Source of the DNA: Acinetobacter junii CIP 64.5
GTDB lineage: Bacteria > Pseudomonadota > Gammaproteobacteria > Pseudomonadales > Moraxellaceae
Assembly (NCBI RefSeq): GCF_000368765.1
Contig: NZ_KB849659.1
Coordinates: 1-64,000 of the forward strand
Direction: 5' to 3'
Length of the DNA: 64,000 nt
How positions within the stretch are numbered: the stretch's first letter is position 1; every line of letters starts with the position of its first letter. The position numbers were made by a program, and so were the translations under genes. The notes under the pieces are model-generated. The model was not told the origin of the DNA. It saw only the letters and a program-made list of their open reading frames with translations, and made no database searches. Below, one piece after another: positions 49,492 through 58,820 of the stretch.

Positions 49492-51366
49492 GTGAAACAA
49501 ATTATTGAACAACTTGATACCGCTCCACGTCCATTCAAACAAGCATTTTTAGTGCTATTGGATATTATTGCGTTACCAATTTTATTTTGGCTGTGTTATG
49601 TCATTCGTTTGCTCAATTTTGATGTCGAAGCTATGTCAGGGTTAGATTTTTGGTGGATATATCTTGATCTTATTGCGATTACTTTGTTTTGGGGACTAGG
49701 TATATATCGTTTTATTGTTCGAGCCTTTAACGAAGCATTTATTGTCAAGTTGGCATTGGCTGTATGTTGCATGATGATTGCTTTATATGCGATGAAAACT
49801 ACCACGCCAGCTTTTATTCCAATGTCTATTCCGATCATGTTCGGTTTCATGATGTTTGCTTGGGTATGGTGCAGCCGTGCTTTAATTCGTTTTGTAGTAA
49901 ATAATGCATTAGGTGTAGCACATCAACAGAAACGTATTGCAATTTATGGTGCAGGCTACGCAGGTCAGCAAATTGCAGCAGCTCTATTTCGATCAGATAA
50001 TCATCTTCCTGTTTTTTTTATTGATGACTCACCATCTCTACAAGGTCAGATGCTCGGTGGTCTAAAAGTTTATTCATTAAAAAAAGCATTGGGTCGTCTT
50101 AAGCAACGTCATGTAGCAGAAGTATTATTGGCATTACCATCCGTAGGTCGCGAAAAGAAAGCACATATTATTCAGCAATTAGAGCCAGCACATTTAAAAA
50201 TTACTGAATTTCCAGATTTGACTAAATTAGTCAATGGGGATATTCGAATTAATGATATTAGGGAAGTTGATATTATCGACTTATTAGGTCGAGACCCAGT
50301 ACCGCCTATTTCGGAATTATTAGCTAAAAATATTAGTGGCAAAGTGGTCATGGTGACTGGTGCTGGTGGATCGATTGGTTCTGAACTTTGTCGTCAAATC
50401 ATTAAGAATCAACCAAAACTTTTAATTCTATTCGAGTTAACTGAGTTTGCATTGTATAGTGTGGAAAAGGAACTCAATTCGCTTACAAGTTGCTCAATAG
50501 TGCCAATATTAGGCAGTGTTCAAGAACAGCACAAGCTTGAGCGAATTATAGAGCAATACCAAATTCAAACAATCTATCATGCAGCTGCCTATAAACATGT
50601 ACCTTTAGTTGAATGCAATCCGATCGCAGGGCTAAAAAATAATGCAGTTGGTACAGCTAGTTGTTTAAATGCAGCAGTTGCAAAAGGGGTAGAAACTTTT
50701 GTCCTGATTTCAACTGACAAAGCCGTACGCCCAACCAATGTAATGGGTGCGTCGAAACGTATGGCAGAGTTGTATTGCCAAGCAATGGCTGAAACTCAGA
50801 AATCTACACAAATTAGTATTGTTCGCTTTGGTAACGTACTGGGTTCATCTGGTTCCGTAGTACCATTATTTAAGCAGCAAATTGCTAAAGGTGGTCCCGT
50901 TACAGTAACACACCCAGATGTAACACGATACTTTATGACTATCCCAGAGGCTGCGCAACTAGTCATCCAAGCAGGAGCTTTAGGGCAAGGCGGAGATGTC
51001 TTTCTACTTGATATGGGGGAATCGGTAAGGATTCAGGATTTGGCTCGACAAATGATTGCTTTGAGTGGTCTAACAGTTCGAGAAAAACCTACAGGTGATG
51101 GGGATATTGAAATTCAATATACTGGCTTACGACCTGGTGAAAAACTTTATGAAGAACTTTTGATTGACCAAGAAAATACAGAATATACTGAGCATCGTCG
51201 TATTTTACGTTCTTTTGAAAAATTTTATCCATTACATGAAATACAAGCAGTTTTTACAAGATTTGGTCAAATGACTGCTGTTGCTCAGGATATTGATTGG
51301 GCATTACTTCAACTTGAGTATTATGTAGATGGGTATCGCCGTAATAGTGAAATTCAAATCAATTAA
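49492..51366 (+). CDS. gdr: UDP-GlcNAc 4,6-dehydratase, membrane type (Gdr/WbpM/PglF-like)
   Basis: 624 aa from GTG 49492, the usual length of Acinetobacter Gdr; a TTG six codons upstream is possible. Four N-terminal membrane helices (about 15-125) are followed by a CoA-binding-like Rossmann domain (YGAGYAGQQIAAAL) and a C-terminal SDR domain (VTGAGGSIGSELCRQI, ISTDKAVRPTNVMGASKRMAE with the TDK/MGASK active-site pattern). It converts UDP-GlcNAc to the 4-keto-6-deoxy form used by the aminotransferase. It is the last gene of the first arm. Confidence 0.92.
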   Translation: MKQIIEQLDTAPRPFKQAFLVLLDIIALPILFWLCYVIRLLNFDVEAMSGLDFWWIYLDLIAITLFWGLGIYRFIVRAFNEAFIVKLALAVCCMMIALYAMKTTTPAFIPMSIPIMFGFMMFAWVWCSRALIRFVVNNALGVAHQQKRIAIYGAGYAGQQIAAALFRSDNHLPVFFIDDSPSLQGQMLGGLKVYSLKKALGRLKQRHVAEVLLALPSVGREKKAHIIQQLEPAHLKITEFPDLTKLVNGDIRINDIREVDIIDLLGRDPVPPISELLAKNISGKVVMVTGAGGSIGSELCRQIIKNQPKLLILFELTEFALYSVEKELNSLTSCSIVPILGSVQEQHKLERIIEQYQIQTIYHAAAYKHVPLVECNPIAGLKNNAVGTASCLNAAVAKGVETFVLISTDKAVRPTNVMGASKRMAELYCQAMAETQKSTQISIVRFGNVLGSSGSVVPLFKQQIAKGGPVTVTHPDVTRYFMTIPEAAQLVIQAGALGQGGDVFLLDMGESVRIQDLARQMIALSGLTVREKPTGDGDIEIQYTGLRPGEKLYEELLIDQENTEYTEHRRILRSFEKFYPLHEIQAVFTRFGQMTAVAQDIDWALLQLEYYVDGYRRNSEIQIN

Positions 51367-51430
51367 TTTATAAAAACTATTGAGTTGCATATTATCCTAA
51401 ACAAACTCTTAGCGATTTAGCTTAACCAAA

Positions 51431-51469
51431 GAACGAAAAAACCGAGTACTAATCTCGGTTTTTTCGTTC
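51431..51469. terminator. Strong bidirectional terminator between gdr and wzc
   Basis: A perfect 16-bp stem (GAACGAAAAAACCGAG with CTCGGTTTTTTCGTTC) and a 7-nt loop lie between convergent gdr and wzc. It ends both polysaccharide transcripts. Confidence 0.95.
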
Positions 51470-51482
51470 TAGGATGAAAATT

Positions 51483-53684
51483 TTAATCTTCTTTATCATC
51501 CTTATGTGCAGTATAAGCATATGCATAGCTATAGCCATAACCCGCACCAACTGTTTGTTGGATGTCATTAAGAATGAAACCATTGACTTTAACATTGGCT
51601 TGTTCGAAACGATTCAATGTCAATTCTAGCTCTTTCATTTGCGTTTTAGCATAACGGGCAACAACTAAATTTACACCACTATATTGAGAAATAATAATGC
51701 CATCAGTAACAGCTAATACAGGTGGTGTATCAATAATAATATGGTCGTATTGAGTACGTAATTGTTCTAGTAACTCACCAAAATATGAAGTGCTTAACAG
51801 CTCTGAAGGAGATGCTGGACTCTTGCCTCGTGTGATCATATCCAAGTTTTCAACGCTAGTTTGATGAATTACTTGTTGTACATTAGCTTGATTGCTAATT
51901 AAATCAGCTAAGCCAGGTTTCACATCCAAGTTAAAATACTTATGCATGTAACCACGACGCAAATCAGCATCAATTAAAAGAATTCTCTTCCCGCTTTGAG
52001 CAAAGATAGTTGCTAAGTTTGTAGAAATGAATGATTTTCCAATTTCTGGAGCAGGACCAGAAATTGTAATAATATTATTTTTTGCATTAGCTAATGCAAA
52101 GTGAATCGCTGTACGAATACTACGCAGACTTTCAATTGCAATATCGTCACTTTGTTTCACTGCTAAAATTGGAATACTCTTTTTCTTTTTCAAAATACTC
52201 ATACGAGTTTCTTGAACAGGGGAGCGAGGTACTGTTGCATATACAGGTAAGTCAAATTCATTTTCAATTTGAGATGAATCTTTGATACCTGAACGAAGCA
52301 TATTGCGAGCAAGTGCAATTAATACACCGATAAATCCACCAACAAAAATAGATAGAATAAGCACAATAAGCTTTTTGGGTTTGATTGGTTTGATTGGTTC
52401 AACAGCGGTATCAACCACACGAACATTCCCAATCTCACCAGCTTTTGCAACACGAAGTTGTTGATAACTATTTAATAAGTTCGTGTAGAGAGATGTATTT
52501 ACTTGAACATCGCGATAAAGCTGTAAGTATTGGCGTTGTAATTCAGGTAGACGCTTCAAAGTCGAGTTTAACTCTACAATTTTTTTATTGACAGTTTCTA
52601 ATTGAGCATTAATTTCCCGCATTAATGGATGATCATTAGTATATTTTGCGGACATTTCAGCTTGCTTTTGTTCAAGCTCTGTTTTCATTGTTTCTAATTG
52701 AATGTTTTGTTTTAAGAATAATTCAGATTCTTGAGTAACATCAACAGTGTTATTCTGCTCACGAAATTGGTTAAACTTTCTTTCAGAATCTTCTAACTGC
52801 TGACGAAGTTCAGGCAATTGTTTATCTAGAAAACTTAAAGTTTGCTTTGATTCTAATGTTTTTCTTTCAATATTTTGTTCATGGTAAACTACCAAAATAC
52901 TATTCAGAACTTGAGTAATATGCTCTGGGTTTGTTCCTTGATAACTTAACCCTAGAACCCCTGTCATTTTTCCTTTTTCAGCTACAGCATAACTTTTTTT
53001 AATAGCATCAACAGCTGTTGGTAAAGATAACTTTCTTATAGTAAATGTTTGCTCAAAAGGTTGCGAAGAATTGATATAAACATACCATTGACCTTTAGCA
53101 TCATTTAAAGCACTTTCTTTTCCAGTTGTACCATTAAAAATGATATTATCTTTATAACTAAGGGTGAATTTATTATTTTTTTGAAACTGTAACTCAAGAG
53201 GTTTATCTAAATAATAATGAGGAACAATTAATTTTTTGATATGAAAAGATTTGTTTTGCTTAGAAAAAAAGACTCCCTGACTTGAATATTCTATTAGTGG
53301 TTTCTTGGTTGAAATTAAACGATGAATTAAACCATCCTGACTATCTTTTAGTTGAATATCCAAATTTAGATTGCTTATCACCTTGCCTAAAACCATACGA
53401 GAATTTAAAACTTCTGTTTCAGCATCAGCTAAAGACTTTTGACCAGAAATACCAGGAATACCTCCTAAGCTACCCAATAATGCTGCAGAAGCAGCGCCTT
53501 TACTATCTTCGACTTGAACTAAGGCATCAACTGAGTAAATTTCAGGTGTAGTTCGTAGAAATAATACTGCACAAATTAAGCTTAAAATAATACACAGAGC
53601 AATGATTTTCCATTGCGCTATTAAAGAGAAAAATAACTCTTTTAAATCAATTGTATCGTCGTTGAGATTTTGGTTTTGGCTCAT
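51483..53684 (-). CDS. wzc: Polysaccharide co-polymerase and tyrosine autokinase Wzc
   Basis: 733 aa. The N-terminal Wzz domain has two membrane helices (about 31-49 and 430-450) and a periplasmic coiled region between. The cytoplasmic BY-kinase domain has a Walker A-like GPAPEIGKSF near 545, Walker A' LLIDADLRRG, and Walker B VIIDTPPV. The C-terminal tail is Tyr-rich (GAGYGYSYAYAY), the autophosphorylation cluster. It controls capsule chain length and export with Wza and Wzb. Confidence 0.96.
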   Translation of the reverse strand: MSQNQNLNDDTIDLKELFFSLIAQWKIIALCIILSLICAVLFLRTTPEIYSVDALVQVEDSKGAASAALLGSLGGIPGISGQKSLADAETEVLNSRMVLGKVISNLNLDIQLKDSQDGLIHRLISTKKPLIEYSSQGVFFSKQNKSFHIKKLIVPHYYLDKPLELQFQKNNKFTLSYKDNIIFNGTTGKESALNDAKGQWYVYINSSQPFEQTFTIRKLSLPTAVDAIKKSYAVAEKGKMTGVLGLSYQGTNPEHITQVLNSILVVYHEQNIERKTLESKQTLSFLDKQLPELRQQLEDSERKFNQFREQNNTVDVTQESELFLKQNIQLETMKTELEQKQAEMSAKYTNDHPLMREINAQLETVNKKIVELNSTLKRLPELQRQYLQLYRDVQVNTSLYTNLLNSYQQLRVAKAGEIGNVRVVDTAVEPIKPIKPKKLIVLILSIFVGGFIGVLIALARNMLRSGIKDSSQIENEFDLPVYATVPRSPVQETRMSILKKKKSIPILAVKQSDDIAIESLRSIRTAIHFALANAKNNIITISGPAPEIGKSFISTNLATIFAQSGKRILLIDADLRRGYMHKYFNLDVKPGLADLISNQANVQQVIHQTSVENLDMITRGKSPASPSELLSTSYFGELLEQLRTQYDHIIIDTPPVLAVTDGIIISQYSGVNLVVARYAKTQMKELELTLNRFEQANVKVNGFILNDIQQTVGAGYGYSYAYAYTAHKDDKED

Positions 53685-53704
53685 GTTTATGCAACTACGT
53701 AAAA

Positions 53705-54133
53705 TTAAATATGTGATTTCCAGTCAGATACATATGACTGTATATTCAAACAAGTTTCATTAAAAAAATCTTGATCATGTTGGTAAGGATCAGGAACATT
53801 TTTACCTTGCCAATGTCCTAATCTGAATACCTTACCCTTAGAAAAAGGCCATGTTTGCTCAAGATGCTTTTGTTGATTTTGACTCATTACAAGTATCAAA
53901 TCAGCTTTCTTTATGTGATCTGCATTCAACTTTTTTGCAATATGTTGACGCATATCAATGTTAAAACTATCCATACACTTGATTGCTTTGTCGTCAGCAG
54001 AATGACCAACCAAACCAGAGATTCCAGCAGATTCTATTTCAATATTTGGATGATTTTGTTTGAGAAAATACTCGGCCATAGGGCTACGACAGATATTCCC
54101 AACGCAAATTACTAAAATATTACGAATTTGCAT
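53705..54133 (-). CDS. wzb: Low-molecular-weight protein tyrosine phosphatase Wzb
   Basis: 142 aa. The P-loop CVGNICRS (nucleophile C10, R16) and general-acid loop DPYQHD are both intact. It dephosphorylates Wzc and so allows cycles of polymer assembly. It lies between wza and wzc with short gaps in the standard wza-wzb-wzc order. Confidence 0.95.
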   Translation of the reverse strand: MQIRNILVICVGNICRSPMAEYFLKQNHPNIEIESAGISGLVGHSADDKAIKCMDSFNIDMRQHIAKKLNADHIKKADLILVMSQNQQKHLEQTWPFSKGKVFRLGHWQGKNVPDPYQHDQDFFNETCLNIQSYVSDWKSHI

Positions 54134-54135
54134 CT

Positions 54136-55239
54136 TTATTTACCCAATTGATTAAAAGTATAGAGGGTACTTGAGAAAGGAATAATTTGATTCATGACTC
54201 GTTGCCAGCGTGTTAAGCCAGTTGCATCGATATATACAATATCGTTTTTCTTCATTTCAAATTGATTGGCTAGCGCTAAATTACCGAAACTACTTAAATT
54301 AAGATGATAAATTGTAGATGATTTTGTGTTCAAGTCAGTACGCATTACATAGATGCGAGCTGCACTTGCAGAAGTAGGATTAATTCCCTCACTTTCACCG
54401 AGGACATCACTAAGCGTCATGCCTTGATCTCGAAGCGCTATTGCTTGGCTGCGACTGGACTCACCCATAACATAAAGTTTTTGATTTTGTTTAGTATTTA
54501 CATAAATCGTATCATTTGGTTGTATGAGTAAATTATGTAAAGAATACCCTTTTTTTTCTAAACTTAATGTATTCAGATTGAAGGTTTTACCATTTCGTAT
54601 AAGTTGAATGGAAGTGTTGTCACCTGTTTCTGTATTTACACCACCAGCCATGCTAAGGGCTGTATAAATACTAATGGGCTGATCGTTTAAAGTATATTGG
54701 CCACTTTTAAGCACCTGTCCATTTACAAAATAGCGCTTGCCTTCATAGGACAAAACCCGCGCTACAACATCAGGTGTTTTTAGAAAACGAGCATATTCAG
54801 AACGAAGAGACTGATTAAACTGAGGAAGTGTTTGTCCAGCAGCTCGTATTTTTCCTATCAAAGGTAAATAAATATATCCATTAGTGTCGATAGGATAACC
54901 TACAGCTTTTATGTTTGTTGCATCTTGAATTGGTGGAGTAATTTCAGGATAAGCCCACAATTGTATAGAGAGTACATCACCTGCGCTAAGTCTATATTGC
55001 GTATGATTTTTATTAAATAAAGCTGAAATATTTACTGTATCATTTTGTGTCAGATTATTATCTGATTTCGGAAGATTAGATTGTGTTAAATGAACAACGG
55101 AGACTTCAGCACCCTGATCAGTTTTATATTGACCTTGGTCTGGAATGTCATAGGTTTGTAAACCAGAAGTGATGGCACAACCAGAAAATGAAACAGAAAT
55201 AGCTAAAATTACTAACAGTGGTGTGTGAGGATACTTCAC
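54136..55239 (-). CDS. wza: Capsule export outer-membrane lipoprotein Wza
   Basis: 367 aa from GTG 55239, which has AAGGG at good spacing; TTG 55245 is too close to it. The signal peptide ends at lipobox SFSGC. The polysaccharide export domain (YRLSAGDVLSIQLWAYPEI) and SLBB domains follow (YFVNGQVLKSGQYTL, KLYVMGESSRSQAIAL). A C-terminal amphipathic helix (TRWQRVMNQIIPF) would line the outer-membrane pore. It forms the octameric export channel. Confidence 0.95.
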   Translation of the reverse strand: MKYPHTPLLVILAISVSFSGCAITSGLQTYDIPDQGQYKTDQGAEVSVVHLTQSNLPKSDNNLTQNDTVNISALFNKNHTQYRLSAGDVLSIQLWAYPEITPPIQDATNIKAVGYPIDTNGYIYLPLIGKIRAAGQTLPQFNQSLRSEYARFLKTPDVVARVLSYEGKRYFVNGQVLKSGQYTLNDQPISIYTALSMAGGVNTETGDNTSIQLIRNGKTFNLNTLSLEKKGYSLHNLLIQPNDTIYVNTKQNQKLYVMGESSRSQAIALRDQGMTLSDVLGESEGINPTSASAARIYVMRTDLNTKSSTIYHLNLSSFGNLALANQFEMKKNDIVYIDATGLTRWQRVMNQIIPFSSTLYTFNQLGK

Positions 55240-55542
55240 ATTCAAAACCCTTATTTTGTATTACGTTGTTGCTTAAAAAATACTTAGAATCTAATTCTTG
55301 AACGCAAATTGTAAGCTAAAAAAGATAAGTTGGGTATCATAAAAATGTAGGTATTTTTATTTACGCAAGGCTACTTCACTAACAAATTCTGATAAATTCT
55401 GATAAAGTCTGAATTTGTTTGCGCAAGTGTAGGATTAGTGTTTATTTGAATTATTGATTTTTTCTGTTTCAACTCTAATAGTGTTTTTCAAATTAAGTTT
55501 TAAGCTAGCGTATAAATGCTTGAGTCAAAGTAGTATTCATCT
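55240..55542. other. wza-wzx divergent regulatory region
   Basis: 303 bases without a gene, between the leftward export genes and the rightward second arm. Both promoters should lie here. The visible feature is a tandem 10-bp repeat framed by an inverted repeat at 55381-55419. AT-rich throughout. Confidence 0.65.
55381..55419. repeat. Tandem 10-bp repeat inside an inverted repeat
   Basis: About three copies of AATTCTGATA (third copy degenerate) occur at a 10-bp period. The outer bases AACAAATTC (55381-55389) and GAATTTGTT (55411-55419) form a perfect 9-bp inverted repeat. One-helical-turn spacing suggests cooperative protein binding. No regulator is identified. Confidence 0.5.
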
Positions 55543-56835
55543 GTGAAAATATTTCAAAAAATCAAAAGTAAAGTTTTTACGAATGCTTTATGGATGATGT
55601 CTGAAAAGTTAATTTCGATCTTTGGTCTTATTTTTGTGACTTCATTTGTTGCTCAATATATTGGACCAGAAAACTTTGGTAAGCTAACTTTTGCAAGTTC
55701 GATTTTTGCAATTATTCAAACGATCGCCATGCTTGGGTCAGAAAATATTATTTTTCAAAAAACTGCAAAAGATCGTAAACTTGGCGAGTATATTATTGAT
55801 TCAACAAAAAAAATTAGGGATATTTTATATTTAAGTTTGTCATCATTGACTCTGTTGTACGTATATTACTTTGCTGACCACATGACATTTGTTTTTTCTA
55901 TTGCAACAAGTGTAGCCATTTACTTTGCTGTACATGATGTATATACAATTTATTTTAATGCAATTTTACAGTCAAAAATAAATGCATATTGCAATATCTT
56001 AGCACTGATTATCTCATTGATTGTAAGGTATTGTATTGCGAAGTTTCAGTTGGCAATTGAATTGTTAAGCTTACCTATTGTTCTCATTACAATGATCCCA
56101 TTTTTAATTAGAAAATATGTATATTCAAAAATTAAAGTCATTGATCATGAAATTGCTGTAAAAAAATTCAAGCGCTATCGAAAGCTTATGCTAGGCATAG
56201 GACGTAAGCTCATTTTTTACTCTTTGTCAGTTGCGGTTTTTACAAAGACATCACAATTGTTTCTTGGTCTGAAATCTCAGTATGATCTCGGGATTTATAC
56301 TGTGGCAATGACTTTAGGGAATAGTTTTTATTTTGTTCTTGTCTCAATTATCTCATCATATTTTACACAAGTCTATCTTGAGAAAGATTTTGAAAACAGC
56401 CAAAATATGGTTGCAAAATTGAATGTAGTAATTATTGCGATATGTTTATTGGTGATGGCATTTTTTGCTATAACTGGGAGCTATATTGTCAATTGGCTAT
56501 ACGGTGAGCAATATGCAGGTGTGAATGATATTTTACTCTTTACTGTATTGGTTACTTTATTTTCAGGTTTGTCAACAATAGCTGAGAAATATTTGTTGAA
56601 ATTTAATGCTTATGATTATTTAAAGAAAAAAACACTTTATCTGGTCGCATTCAATATTGTATTAACTGCTTATTGTGTTTATCAATGGGGGCTGAATGGG
56701 GCAGTTTTCGCTATTTTACTCACAGAAATCATGTCATTCACGGTATTTAATTATTTTTATCAAAATAGAATCATACTCGATACTCAAAAGCGAGTTTTCT
56801 TAATATCAACATATAGAAATAGGCAAAATCAATGA
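55543..56835 (+). CDS. wzx: Wzx-like polysaccharide flippase (second arm)
   Basis: 430 aa with about 12 membrane helices. The N-terminus (FTNALWMMSEKLISIFGLIFVTSFVAQYIGPENFGKLTFASS) is typical of Wzx/RfbX. It moves lipid-linked repeat units to the periplasm. The start is GTG 55543 with a weak ribosome site. It overlaps the next gene by ATGA. This gene opens the very AT-rich second arm. Confidence 0.9.
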   Translation: MKIFQKIKSKVFTNALWMMSEKLISIFGLIFVTSFVAQYIGPENFGKLTFASSIFAIIQTIAMLGSENIIFQKTAKDRKLGEYIIDSTKKIRDILYLSLSSLTLLYVYYFADHMTFVFSIATSVAIYFAVHDVYTIYFNAILQSKINAYCNILALIISLIVRYCIAKFQLAIELLSLPIVLITMIPFLIRKYVYSKIKVIDHEIAVKKFKRYRKLMLGIGRKLIFYSLSVAVFTKTSQLFLGLKSQYDLGIYTVAMTLGNSFYFVLVSIISSYFTQVYLEKDFENSQNMVAKLNVVIIAICLLVMAFFAITGSYIVNWLYGEQYAGVNDILLFTVLVTLFSGLSTIAEKYLLKFNAYDYLKKKTLYLVAFNIVLTAYCVYQWGLNGAVFAILLTEIMSFTVFNYFYQNRIILDTQKRVFLISTYRNRQNQ

Positions 56836-57788
56836 TCAAGCTGAGTGTGATTATTCCAATTTATAAAGTGGAAAACTACATTATAGAGTGTTTAGAGAGT
56901 GTATGCTGCCAACTTGTAGAAGGTGTAGAAGTTATTGTGGTGAATGATGGTACACCTGATAACGCTATGTTGATGGCTTGTCAATATATATCTGAAAAAT
57001 ATAATCATTTAGAAAAGCAATTTGTTTTTATAGATCAAGAAAATCAAGGGTTGAGTGGAGCAAGGAATACGGGGATTTCAGTTGCGAAAGGAGAATATAT
57101 AGCTTTTTTAGATTCAGATGATAAGCTGAGTAATAATTATATTGAAGAAATTCTTAAAGTACTACAGTTAAATTTAGATATTGATATTATTCAATTTGAT
57201 GCTTTGAGATTTAATAATAGTGGATCAGTATCTTTATTTCTAAAACCTTTAGAGTACCTTGGTAAATATCAATTAGATAATAATATTTATAAATTTATTT
57301 TTTCGAGTGCATCTTGGTTTGCTTGGTTAAGAGTATATAAAAGGAAGTTATTTGATATATATAAATTCCCTGTGGGAAGAAACTATGAAGATGCTTACCT
57401 AATTCCAAAAATTTTTGCAATTAGTAAAAATATTTATTTTTTAAATAGTCAATTAATTTGGTATCGTGAAAATTTGCAAGGGATTAGTAATACATTCTCT
57501 TCAAAAAACATTGATGATCTGGAGTGGGTTGCAACAGATATGTTAAGAAGTTTTAACTATGATGCTGATTATTATCAGTATTCAATTTTGCCAATTTTTA
57601 AGCATCTACTTAATATAAGCTATAATAATGAAGAAAAAAATTACTTTATACAGAGAAGTAATTGCTTTAAAAAAGAATTTAGAAAGTCAGCTTTAAGTAG
57701 TAAAAATAACTTTAATCTTAAAAATAAGTTTTTTTGTTTTTTTCCTGTAATTTTTATTTTTATTCTAAATTTAAAGCATAGGTTTTGA
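56832..57788 (+). CDS. Glycosyltransferase family 2
   Basis: 318 aa GT-A enzyme. KLSVIIPIYKVENYIIECLESV and VVNDGTPDNA start the nucleotide-binding part, SGARNTGISVAKGEYIAFLDSDDKL contains the DxD motif, and NYEDAYLIPKIF is the usual acidic acceptor-side motif. A hydrophobic C-terminal end (FFPVIFIFILNL) may touch the membrane. The sugar is unknown. Confidence 0.9.
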   Translation: MIKLSVIIPIYKVENYIIECLESVCCQLVEGVEVIVVNDGTPDNAMLMACQYISEKYNHLEKQFVFIDQENQGLSGARNTGISVAKGEYIAFLDSDDKLSNNYIEEILKVLQLNLDIDIIQFDALRFNNSGSVSLFLKPLEYLGKYQLDNNIYKFIFSSASWFAWLRVYKRKLFDIYKFPVGRNYEDAYLIPKIFAISKNIYFLNSQLIWYRENLQGISNTFSSKNIDDLEWVATDMLRSFNYDADYYQYSILPIFKHLLNISYNNEEKNYFIQRSNCFKKEFRKSALSSKNNFNLKNKFFCFFPVIFIFILNLKHRF

Positions 57789-57797
57789 AAAAATTTT

Positions 57798-58811
57798 ATG
57801 AGAATTCAGTCATCTAAGGTTTTAATAAACTATATTTTTTATTTATTATCATTGTTTTTTGTTATTTATTTAGTTAATGTTGTTCCTGATGATTTGGTCT
57901 GGGATAGGTTTAACTATTATGTTTTTTTTGATAATTCAAGTGATTATTTGCAAAGAATGGAGGGGGTTAAAGATTACCTGAGAGGAGAGTATGTTTTTCA
58001 TTATTTAAATAATTTTATTTATTCTATGACAGGAAACCCTGTTTATACAAAAATTTTTTATTTAACATTTATTGCTTTTGGTTTTACCTTTTTACTTTTT
58101 TATCATTCAAAAAATATTTTTATTTACTTACTTTCGTTGTTAATTAGTTTTTTTATTTTACCTTTAGTTCATTTAAATATCGTTGCTTTACGGCAAGCAT
58201 TTGCTTTGTATATATTTTTGTTTTTTTTCTCTTTTTGTAAGAATAAGAGAATAAATCTTTTTGTTTTGTTTTTTGTTTCATTGATACATAATTCTTTTTT
58301 CTATATTTTTATTATTTACTTTATAAACTTTTTTATTATAAGTGAAGGGAGATCATTTAATTTTAGGTTGTTATTAAATGGCGTTTTTTTTCTTACAACA
58401 GCCTTTTTGTTTATAATTGTTGGTCAGATTTTAGGGTTTTCTCAGATTACTGATGTGTACTCTTTATATGGGGCTAGAGGGGTTGGTGCAACTTTTTTAT
58501 TTGTACTATTTATTTTCATTATTTTTTATTCATTTTTTAAAGATGATCGTAGTAATAAATTTTATATTTTGTTAATGCTTGGTTTGTTAAACTATTTGAT
58601 ATTTAGTATTTTTGTTAATGCTTCAATTGCTGCAAGATATTATGAAATATATTTGCCTATTATTTTTATATTTTTAGCTTCTAAATTTAATAGAAAATCA
58701 TTAATAGTTTTTCTTATTTTGTTTTTATTTTATTTTATGTTTCACTTTTCCGTTGAGAATTTAAGGAGCGTATATAATATAAATACTAATATCTTTGATT
58801 ATATATTTTAG
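57798..58811 (+). CDS. wzy: Wzy-like polysaccharide polymerase (EpsG family)
   Basis: 337 aa with about ten hydrophobic helices. ALRQAFALYIFLFFFSFCKNKR followed by SLIHNSFFYIFIIYF matches the RQ...H-S pattern of EpsG/Wzy proteins. It should join repeat units in the periplasm. It is one of the most AT-rich genes in the window. It is the only clear polymerase candidate in either arm. Confidence 0.82.
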   Translation: MRIQSSKVLINYIFYLLSLFFVIYLVNVVPDDLVWDRFNYYVFFDNSSDYLQRMEGVKDYLRGEYVFHYLNNFIYSMTGNPVYTKIFYLTFIAFGFTFLLFYHSKNIFIYLLSLLISFFILPLVHLNIVALRQAFALYIFLFFFSFCKNKRINLFVLFFVSLIHNSFFYIFIIYFINFFIISEGRSFNFRLLLNGVFFLTTAFLFIIVGQILGFSQITDVYSLYGARGVGATFLFVLFIFIIFYSFFKDDRSNKFYILLMLGLLNYLIFSIFVNASIAARYYEIYLPIIFIFLASKFNRKSLIVFLILFLFYFMFHFSVENLRSVYNINTNIFDYIF

Positions 58812-58820
58812 GATTATGTT

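Noticed and set aside
52094..54115. Plus-strand frames opposite wzc and wzb
   Set aside because: They are antisense to well-supported genes and carry no recognisable domains.
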